Part shown: in pieces, positions 58,340 through 64,000 of the stretch
How positions within the stretch are numbered: the first letter of the stretch is position 1
Layout of the letters: each line of letters opens with the position of its first letter
Assembly (NCBI GenBank): GCA_002840685.1
Contig: PHBU01000002.1
Location: 310,001-374,000, forward strand
Direction of reading: 5' to 3'
Length of the DNA stretch: 64,000 bases
Origin: Chloroflexi bacterium HGW-Chloroflexi-6
GTDB taxonomy: Bacteria; Chloroflexota; Anaerolineae; Anaerolineales; Villigracilaceae
Made by a program: the position numbers and the translations under genes
Notes under the pieces: model-generated
What the model was told of the DNA's origin: nothing
The model's input: the letters and a program-made list of their open reading frames with translations, nothing else
The model's database searches: none

Positions 58340-60805
58340 ATGCAGGATTTTGAAAAATTGGGTGCCTTTTACTTAGGGCGCGAATATGATCTTGGCGCAG
58401 GCAAATTGGATGAAAATCTTTTGCTTTATGATGCGCGCGATTTGGTAACCCACGCCGTAGCTGTTGGCATGACCGGTAGCGGCAAGACCGGATTGTGCAT
58501 CGATTTGATCGAAGAAGCCGCAATAGATGGAGTTCCTTCCATCCTGATTGACCCCAAAGGCGATCTTACCAACTTGATGTTGACTTTTCCCGAATTACGC
58601 GGCGAGAATTTTCGTCCCTGGGTGAATGTCGAAGATGCAGCCCGTAAAGGTTTATCCGCAGATGAATTTGCTGGTCAGCAGGCCGAATTGTGGAAAAAGG
58701 GCCTGGCAGAATGGGGCCAGGACGGTTCCAGAATCCAACGTTTGAGAGATTCTGCTGAAGTGGTCATTTATACCCCCGGTAGCAGCGCTGGCGTGCCAGT
58801 TTCGATCCTTAAATCGTTTGCGGCTCCACCCTCCGAAATCATCGAAGACTCCGAACTCTTCCAAGAGCGCATTTCTTCGACAGTTACCAGCTTGCTTGGT
58901 CTTCTCAGTATTCAGGTTGACCCGCTCCAAAGTCGTGAGCATATCTTAATCTCGAGTATTCTGGGTCAGATGTGGCAAAACGGGCAGGATCTTGATCTTC
59001 CCGTCTTGATTGCCAGCATTCAAAATCCGCCGGTTACCAAGATTGGCGTACTTGATATCGAGACTTTCTTTCCATCAAAAGACCGTTTTGGGTTGGTGAT
59101 GGCGCTAAACAATCTGCTGGCTTCGCCAGGCTTTAGTACTTGGATGGAGGGTGTTCCGCTTGACATTAACCAGATTTTGTATACCGGACAGGGCAAACCC
59201 CGTGTAGCGATATTTTCGATTGCGCATCTCTCAGATAGCGAACGAATGTTTTTTGTGTCCATGCTTTTGAATCAGATATTGGGTTGGATGCGTACCCTGC
59301 CGGGTACGACCAGCTTGCGCACATTGGTTTACATGGATGAGATTTTTGGATATTTCCCGCCAACCGCCAACCCGCCCTCCAAAAAACCGCTTTTGACATT
59401 GCTAAAACAAGCACGCGCATACGGTGTCGGAATTGTTTTGGCAACCCAAAACCCGGTTGATCTGGACTATAAAGGTTTGTCCAATACAGGAACCTGGTTC
59501 ATTGGGCGGCTGCAAACAGAGCGTGATAAAGCTCGTGTTATGGAAGGACTGGAAGGCGCATCGGCCAGCGCCGGGAGCACCTTTAATCGTCAGAAAATGG
59601 AGCAATTGCTTGCGGGGTTGGGCAGCCGTGTCTTTCTTATGAATAATACTCATGAAGATGAGCCGGTTGTCTTCCAAACCCGCTGGTGTTTGTCTTACTT
59701 GCGCGGCCCGCTGACTCGAACCCAGATCAAAGATTTAATGGCACCTTACAAGCTGTCGGGCGCGCCTGCAAAACCTGCACCCGCATCAGTTTCAACATCT
59801 ACACCTGTTGCGGTGGCCGCCGTATCTTCGAGTGTACAAAACTCGCAAGAAGTCGCCGTAGTCGGTGTGCAGCCTACGCTTGCAGTAGATGTTCCTCAGT
59901 TTTTTATCCCACTGCGTGGGAATCCGGCTGGGGTGGTTTACAAACCCATGTTGATGGGTGGCGCAAAAGTCCGTTTTGGCGATACCCGCAACCGGGTGGA
60001 TGTGTCCCGCGATGTTATTGCGCTGACCCCGCTACAAGACAGGGTTATCCCGGTTAATTGGGAAGAGTCTCAGGAACCTGACATTTCTATGAACGATCTT
60101 GAGAAAACGCCAATACCTGGTTTGCCTTTTGAAGCCCTGCCCGCGGCTGCTTTCAAAGCCAAAAGCTATGCAGAATGGCAGCGCGATTTCTCAGCCTGGA
60201 TTTTTGGGCACAAGACACTCGGGCTGTTTCGCAGCCCAAGCCTGAGCCAGGTTTCTGTTCCAGACGAAGATGAACGGGATTTTCGTGTTCGCCTGGCGCA
60301 AATTTCTCGCGAACAACGCGACCTGCAAGTGGATGCTTTGCGCAAAAAATATGCCAGCCGCATAAACACGTTGGAAGAAAAGGTGCGACGCGCAGAACAA
60401 GCAGTGCAGCGAGAAGCAGACCAGGCCAGCCAGGCAAAGGTTCAGACAGCCCTTTCTTTTGGCGCAACTTTGCTCGGTGCCTTTACAGGTCGCAAAATTG
60501 CGAGCGCCACCAATATCAACAAGGCAGCTAGCGCCCTAAAGGGTGTTGGGCGCTCTGCTCAACAACAGAGTGATGTAACAAGAGCCAAAGATACCGTTGA
60601 AACCTACAAAAAACAGCTTGAAGATCTGACGGCAGAGTTTGAGCAGGAAGCTGAGAATCTTGCAGCAAGAATAGACTCGTCGACTGAATCTCTCGAAACT
60701 TTGCTGGTCAAGCCCAAAAAGACGGATATCGATGTTCGCCTAGTCGCGCTTGCCTGGGCGCCCTTCCGCACCAACCAGCAGGGACAGTCTGACCCGGCCT
60801 GGTAG
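58340..60805 (+). CDS. HerA/FtsK-like P-loop ATPase with C-terminal coiled coils
   Basis: 821 residues. Walker A GMTGSGKT at 43-50, then LIDPKGDLTNL; Walker B near 333 (LVYMDEIFGYFPP), LATQNPVDLDYKGLSNTGTWFIGRL as the sensor/arginine region. This is the DUF87/HerA-like superfamily. Residues about 475-520 form an Ala/Pro/Ser linker. The rest has two long coiled coils (about 655-710 and 745-790) around a Gly/Ala segment. HerA relatives pump DNA or assemble with nucleases. No NurA gene is seen. GGAGGAG precedes the ATG; -10 TATAAT at 58297-58302. Confidence 0.85.
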   Translation: MQDFEKLGAFYLGREYDLGAGKLDENLLLYDARDLVTHAVAVGMTGSGKTGLCIDLIEEAAIDGVPSILIDPKGDLTNLMLTFPELRGENFRPWVNVEDAARKGLSADEFAGQQAELWKKGLAEWGQDGSRIQRLRDSAEVVIYTPGSSAGVPVSILKSFAAPPSEIIEDSELFQERISSTVTSLLGLLSIQVDPLQSREHILISSILGQMWQNGQDLDLPVLIASIQNPPVTKIGVLDIETFFPSKDRFGLVMALNNLLASPGFSTWMEGVPLDINQILYTGQGKPRVAIFSIAHLSDSERMFFVSMLLNQILGWMRTLPGTTSLRTLVYMDEIFGYFPPTANPPSKKPLLTLLKQARAYGVGIVLATQNPVDLDYKGLSNTGTWFIGRLQTERDKARVMEGLEGASASAGSTFNRQKMEQLLAGLGSRVFLMNNTHEDEPVVFQTRWCLSYLRGPLTRTQIKDLMAPYKLSGAPAKPAPASVSTSTPVAVAAVSSSVQNSQEVAVVGVQPTLAVDVPQFFIPLRGNPAGVVYKPMLMGGAKVRFGDTRNRVDVSRDVIALTPLQDRVIPVNWEESQEPDISMNDLEKTPIPGLPFEALPAAAFKAKSYAEWQRDFSAWIFGHKTLGLFRSPSLSQVSVPDEDERDFRVRLAQISREQRDLQVDALRKKYASRINTLEEKVRRAEQAVQREADQASQAKVQTALSFGATLLGAFTGRKIASATNINKAASALKGVGRSAQQQSDVTRAKDTVETYKKQLEDLTAEFEQEAENLAARIDSSTESLETLLVKPKKTDIDVRLVALAWAPFRTNQQGQSDPAW

Positions 60806-61113
60806 TCCAAGGATTTTTATGTTTAAACCGAGGCGAGGGGCTGTCCAAAAAGTAATCTGGGCAGCCCCGAAAAACACCCAGGTAGGGTGAAAAGAGCGCA
60901 AGACAAAAAACTGGCGGGATCAACTCGCCAGTTTTTGCATATCATGGGTAAAAGACCAGTTCCCACTAGGTATTGACTTTCTCCAAACCCCGCAAATGGA
61001 ATTTGTGGGAGCGCAGATTGTGTCTAGTAATGCCAAATACAGTCTCCACTTCCACCGAACGCTTTTTGTGTAGGGTCTTACCTATTTCGGAAATTGAGAT
61101 CATCGAGATGTGT
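60806..61113. other. Intergenic region with two hairpins
   Basis: Nothing coding. Hairpin 1 at 60837-60868 (10-bp stem, 12-nt loop, starting GGGGCTGTCC) has no T-tail and resembles an insertion-sequence end. Hairpin 2 at 60906-60936 (11-bp stem, T5 tail) is a bidirectional terminator for the ATPase gene. Confidence 0.55.
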
Positions 61114-61338
61114 TTACTTCTTTATCGTGTTGATCTCTGTGAGTACTTTTTTAACCATTTCTTCTGTGAGTCCGGCATCTTTGGCCTGCGGCATGGCAAG
61201 CAGGGATTTCAACGTCATGCCTCTTGCAAAGCCGATCATTGGGTTTTTGGAGATACCCGGAACGTATTTTTCCAGAATTTTCACAGCGCCAGTATCATCC
61301 AAAATTTCGCCAACTTTGGTATCCAGTGTGTATGCCAT
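61114..61338 (-). CDS. Small conserved protein of unknown function
   Basis: 74 residues: TLDTKVGEILDDTGAVKILEKYVPGISKNPMIGFARGMTLKSLL, then GLTEEMVKKVLTEIN. It resembles a short domain (LDTPIGELLDDPAAKAVLEKHLPG..., GMSLRQLA) found at the ends of some hydrolases. Here it is free-standing. AAGGAG precedes the ATG. Function unknown. Confidence 0.7.
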   Translation of the reverse strand: MAYTLDTKVGEILDDTGAVKILEKYVPGISKNPMIGFARGMTLKSLLAMPQAKDAGLTEEMVKKVLTEINTIKK

Positions 61339-61731
61339 ATTATTCTCCTTCTGTAGAGTAGATGATCGATGTATTCATTATACAGCATACAGCAATCTTG
61401 CGGCCCCTGCTTCCGGTAGGTTTGTCGTTCCTAACCTTCCCTTCACAATACGGATCAAGTCACGGCTTCCCTCTTGCAAACTTGCACCTGCACTCGATGC
61501 AAAATTGCGCTCGATCAATCTCTACAACGCGAAGAAGAAAGATATGCATCATAAAGACTCGCCCTAAAAAGAAAATAGCTCCCCGCCCCTAATTTGTGAT
61601 ATAAGTTGGCTTTATTCAGACCAGAGCAAGGTTAAAAAGTGTACAATGAAAACTGGGTTCCTTCAGCTTTGATACCATAGAATCAACAAAGTTTAGTCTG
61701 GCAAAAAATATCACAAAAAGGAGAAAGATAT
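61339..61731. other. Intergenic region
   Basis: About 390 bases, no credible coding frame or RNA gene. TACAAT (61642-61647) and TAGAAT (61678-61683) are -10-like, but neither has a convincing -35. AAAGGAG precedes the next gene. Confidence 0.5.
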
Positions 61732-62322
61732 ATGGACACGTTCACCCAGCAACTATTGCAACAACTCGCCCAAGGGGCCGCATCCCAAATCGGTCAGAAA
61801 ATTGGCGCAGATGAACAAACCACGAATTCAGCTTTGTCTGCCGCGATTCCTTTATTGGTCTCAGCACTAGCGAAGAACGCATCCGAACCAGTTGGAGCTC
61901 AGGCACTCCATCAGGCTGTAGCCAATGATCACGACGGCTCAATTCTCGATAACATGGAAAGCTTTCTCGGCAGTCCAGAAGCAGCCAATGGCGCTGGAAT
62001 TTTGAAGCATGTTTTAGGCGGTCAGCAGCCTGTGGTGACGAAAGGGTTGACGAAGAACACAGGATTGAACAGCAACCAGGTTGGTCAATTACTGCAAATT
62101 GTCGCGCCGCTGGTGATGGGGATGTTGGGAAAACAGCAGAAACAAGCAGGTTTGGATGCTAACGATTTGTCAGGACTTCTCAGCAGCGAAAAACTGAAGG
62201 TTGAAGAATCAAACCCAGACATGATGAGCACACTCAACACACTGCTGGACATGAACAATGACGGTTCAGCCTTGGATGATATCCTCAATCTGGCTGGCAA
62301 ATTGTTCGGAGCCAAAAAATAA
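61732..62322 (+). CDS. DUF937 domain-containing protein
   Basis: 196 residues. Gln/Ala-rich start, then GADEQTTNSALSAAIPLLVSALAKNA and VVTKGLTKNTGLNSNQVGQLLQIVAPLVMGMLGK, with repeated Asp/Asn/Ser and Leu patterns of DUF937. The family (YidB-like) has no known activity. Cytosolic, no signal peptide. AAAGGAG precedes the ATG. Confidence 0.85.
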   Translation: MDTFTQQLLQQLAQGAASQIGQKIGADEQTTNSALSAAIPLLVSALAKNASEPVGAQALHQAVANDHDGSILDNMESFLGSPEAANGAGILKHVLGGQQPVVTKGLTKNTGLNSNQVGQLLQIVAPLVMGMLGKQQKQAGLDANDLSGLLSSEKLKVEESNPDMMSTLNTLLDMNNDGSALDDILNLAGKLFGAKK

Positions 62323-62441
62323 GCACAAAAGTCTAACCGACTGCTCTTTGCATAAGTTTCTATACCGAATCTAGCGGAAGCAAGATAAAAAACGTTCTGG
62401 TTGAGATATTTACCCTGCGTTCAGTAACATTTTTGAGTCGA

Positions 62442-62482
62442 AAAACAGCGGCGAGTCTCAAATCGAGACTCGCCGCTGTTTT
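62442..62482. terminator. Bidirectional intrinsic terminator
   Basis: 18-bp stem (62442-62459 with 62465-62482), AAATC loop, A/T flanks. Ends the DUF937 gene and the minus-strand small membrane gene. Confidence 0.88.
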
Positions 62483-62499
62483 GTAACTGTCCGCTAGGG

Positions 62500-62670
62500 C
62501 TACATACCTTTTAAAACTGTAGCAACAGCCAGTACAGCAAAGCCGATGAATGTGAACCAGAATGCATAAGCAGAGACAACGGGGATTGCCACAAGGCTGC
62601 CCAAAAGGCCAAGCAAGCCAAGCACAACAGCAATAACCCAAACCAGCATGGTGGGCGCACTAAGTTTCAT
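62500..62670 (-). CDS. 56-residue membrane protein
   Basis: Too short for usual ORF lists. Reads MKLSAPTMLVWVIAVVLG..., ending AVLAVATVLKGM: two hydrophobic segments (about 8-28 and 31-51) with a short linker AIPVV. AAAGGAG stands 7 nt before the ATG and the frame is closed by a terminator 18 bases after the stop. Function unknown; resembles small envelope proteins found beside dodecin and DUF937 genes. Confidence 0.72.
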   Translation of the reverse strand: MKLSAPTMLVWVIAVVLGLLGLLGSLVAIPVVSAYAFWFTFIGFAVLAVATVLKGM

Positions 62671-62804
62671 TTGTTTACTCCTTTGATAGAAAAAAATTAG
62701 GAAATTCCTGAGATAAAAACACTCAGGGACTCACGATTGACCTGGATATGGCAGATTTCTCATTTAAGAAAATGGGCTTCCTAAAATCAGAAGAAGCAGG
62801 TTGT

Positions 62805-63011
62805 TCAATCGTCGAGAACAAAAGTTACCTTCAAATGAACGTGGTATTCGGCAATCTTCCCATCATCGCCGATGGCAACATCCTGATTTACGACCCAAGC
62901 TGACTTAACATTCCTCAAGGTTTTGGAAGCGCGCTCAACGCCTTGTTTAAGAGCATCTTCAAAACTTTTGGTAGAGGATGCCTTGATTTCAGAAATACTG
63001 GCAACAGACAT
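62805..63011 (-). CDS. Dodecin
   Basis: 68 residues, full family length. KASSTKSFEDALKQGVERASKTLRNVKSAWVVNQDVAIGDDGKIAEYHVHLKVTFVL has the SSTKSFEDA and Trp (residue 39) typical of dodecin, a dodecameric flavin or CoA storage protein. GGAGA precedes the ATG. Lies upstream of a small membrane gene on the same strand. Confidence 0.9.
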   Translation of the reverse strand: MSVASISEIKASSTKSFEDALKQGVERASKTLRNVKSAWVVNQDVAIGDDGKIAEYHVHLKVTFVLDD

Positions 63012-63164
63012 GGTTAATCTCCTTTTCGACTCGGAAAAACGATCAAATCAACAATTGGAAGTTAGCCGCCCCATTTTCATTATACACCTCATTGTAAAGG
63101 AACTGCCCACACTTTTTTGGATGTCACTCGCCTTTATAACAGCGTAGTTCCATATTTGGCATAC

Positions 63165-63611
63165 TTATTTCTCCAGGGCGTTCATAAAAGTTTCGAGCAA
63201 GCTGCTCCATGTTTGGCGCATCCCAAGCATACTTCCGGCCAGCATTGCCATGCCCGTCAGCAACAACCCTGACGAATACGGAGCAAGATTTACAGCAAAG
63301 AACAAAATATTGGTGCCGGTAAATGGGATTGCGTTTGGCCCGCTGAAAAAATTCAAAAACGGAATGATCGCGGCGGTCAGCATTCCAATGCCCCCGATTG
63401 CTGTTGCCAGCGCCAGCGCAAAATGCCAGGGTATCTTTCTGCGCTCCAGGTGTGAAGAATTTTCGGCCTGCACCTGCTTCACCATTTCCAGCGCATCGGA
63501 CCAATACATGCCGCTGTGCTGGCAAACGTGCAAGACGATATCATTCAGCGGCATCGATTTTTCCAGACGCTCCAGAATAAATGTTTCCAACTCGCCATTT
63601 TTTTCATCCAT
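63165..63611 (-). CDS. Membrane protein of unknown function
   Basis: 148 residues. Soluble N-terminal about 60 residues with LETFILERLEKSMPLNDIVLHVCQHSGMYWSDALEMVKQV, then two or three membrane segments (about 66-88, 100-128). Unknown family. On the minus strand TATACT lies 7 nt before the ATG, and no ribosome site is visible. Confidence 0.7.
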   Translation of the reverse strand: MDEKNGELETFILERLEKSMPLNDIVLHVCQHSGMYWSDALEMVKQVQAENSSHLERRKIPWHFALALATAIGGIGMLTAAIIPFLNFFSGPNAIPFTGTNILFFAVNLAPYSSGLLLTGMAMLAGSMLGMRQTWSSLLETFMNALEK

Positions 63612-63618
63612 TGCTTAA

Positions 63619-63624
63619 AGTATA
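63619..63624 (-). promoter_or_regulatory. -10 element placing the TSS at the start codon
   Basis: TATACT (minus strand), 7 nt from the ATG at 63611. Confidence 0.5.
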
Positions 63625-63651
63625 TCGGATTTTTACAAAAAAAAGCGTGCG

Positions 63652-63680
63652 TTGTCGTGAATGCAATTTCATTGTAAACT
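63652..63680 (+). promoter_or_regulatory. Promoter of the terminal gene
   Basis: TTGTCG (63652-63657), 17-bp spacer, TAAACT (63675-63680). Confidence 0.5.
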
Positions 63681-63703
63681 AGTACCCGAACTTCGTTGGG
63701 TTA

Positions 63704-63741
63704 TAGGGCAAAAGCGGTTGAAATGCGCCGCTTTTACCCTA
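63704..63741 (+). promoter_or_regulatory. Leader hairpin, possible attenuator
   Basis: 13 bp of stem with one C/A mismatch (63704-63717 with 63728-63741) around TTGAAATGCG, followed by CATTTTTAG. It lies between the promoter and the last gene and could terminate transcription early. Confidence 0.45.
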
Positions 63742-63780
63742 CATTTTTAGAAAGTTCCGGCACTAGATGCGGAGGAATTC

Positions 63781-64000
63781 ATGGGCTATCACTACATCAT
63801 ACTTGGTTCCGGTCGCCAGGGCACAGCTGCCGCCTACGACCTTGCAAAATTCGGCGATGCTGAACAAATTGTGCTGGCTGATTTCAAGGAAGAAGCGGCG
63901 GTTCAAGCCGCCGCAAGGATTAACCGCTTAATCGGCCGCGAAGTGGCCCAGGGCGTTTTCCTGGACGTGACCGACTACCCGTCGCTCTTGCTCCGTTTAA
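63781..64000 (+). CDS. Saccharopine-dehydrogenase-like Rossmann protein (5' part only)
   Basis: 73 residues then the window ends, no stop codon. MGYHYIILGSGRQGTAAAYDLAKFGDAEQIVLAD is an NAD(P)-binding GxGxxG fold (GSGRQG) with an acidic residue after the second strand. Matches the saccharopine dehydrogenase N-terminal family, seen in lysine metabolism and other oxidoreductases. GGAGGA precedes the ATG. Cut by the window edge. Confidence 0.75.
   Translation, partial: MGYHYIILGSGRQGTAAAYDLAKFGDAEQIVLADFKEEAAVQAAARINRLIGREVAQGVFLDVTDYPSLLLRL

Noticed and set aside
55321-61338. Known defence island
   Set aside because: No restriction enzyme, toxin-antitoxin, CRISPR or recognised defence gene set was found; the block remains of unknown function.
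61362-61592. 76-residue open frame between the small protein and DUF937 genes
   Set aside because: Low complexity, no ribosome site, unusual composition; looks non-coding.
62360-62641. 93-residue open frame rich in Cys
   Set aside because: Different frame from the real 56-residue gene and runs through the terminator.

Overview
The window reads as a chromosomal stretch of a Chloroflexota bacterium, most likely Anaerolineae-like and probably from an environmental genome. This is inferred from gene families and sequence style: FGYP-repeat exported proteins, an RlmI-type methyltransferase, type-2 IleS, a short 'FDFAQDK' repeat, no outer-membrane genes, and moderately high GC. No rRNA, tRNA, CRISPR array, prophage or intact insertion sequence was seen.

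Layout. 1-1.6 kb: end of a NUDIX hydrolase, ribosomal protein bL25, and a tail-anchored repeat protein. 1.6-6.9 kb: spermidine-synthase-like membrane protein plus Lit-like DUF1461 protein, then a tight fabG-asp23-nusB-amidase run. 6.9-21.6 kb: housekeeping and metabolic genes (acyl-CoA synthetase, rarA, rlmI, hydrolases, 2-hydroxyacid dehydrogenase, CoA-transferase subunit, class III cyclase, nucleotide-sugar dehydrogenase, exported FGYP protein, PyrK-like flavoprotein). 21.6-26.8 kb: SPFH protein, selD, CNNM/CBS protein, gamma-glutamyltransferase. 26.9-33.6 kb: a signalling block (histidine kinase, two HD-GYP response regulators, Rcp1-like regulator, beta-propeller). 33.6-44.3 kb: smpB, MFS exporter, tatA-tatC, agmatine-to-putrescine pair, carbonic anhydrase, GH36 enzyme. 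44.3-49.8 kb: T-box-controlled ileS, phosphatidyltransferase, class II aldolase, GNAT. 49.8-55 kb: RNase J and a large multi-PAS diguanylate cyclase. 55-64 kb: a more AT-rich stretch of small conserved proteins of unknown function (DUF3597, DUF4332, DUF937, dodecin, small membrane proteins) around a HerA/FtsK-like ATPase and an EEP-family phosphodiesterase, ending in a truncated saccharopine-dehydrogenase-like gene.

Main points. (1) selD at 22720-23793 is a selenoprotein gene: an in-frame TGA at codon 22 lies in the catalytic Cys/Sec motif and is followed by a SECIS-like hairpin, so a normal ORF caller truncates it. (2) At least eight genes have a -10 hexamer ending 6-8 nt before the start codon, which points to common leaderless transcription. 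(3) ileS is preceded by a well-formed isoleucine T-box leader with a perfect 14-bp tandem duplication. (4) A 26-bp repeat sits in frame inside an acyl-CoA synthetase gene. (5) c-di-GMP making (51.7 kb) and breaking (30-33 kb) proteins occur in one window. (6) The 55-63 kb block holds uncharacterised small proteins around an ATPase, and is the best place to look for a new system, although no function can be proved from sequence alone.
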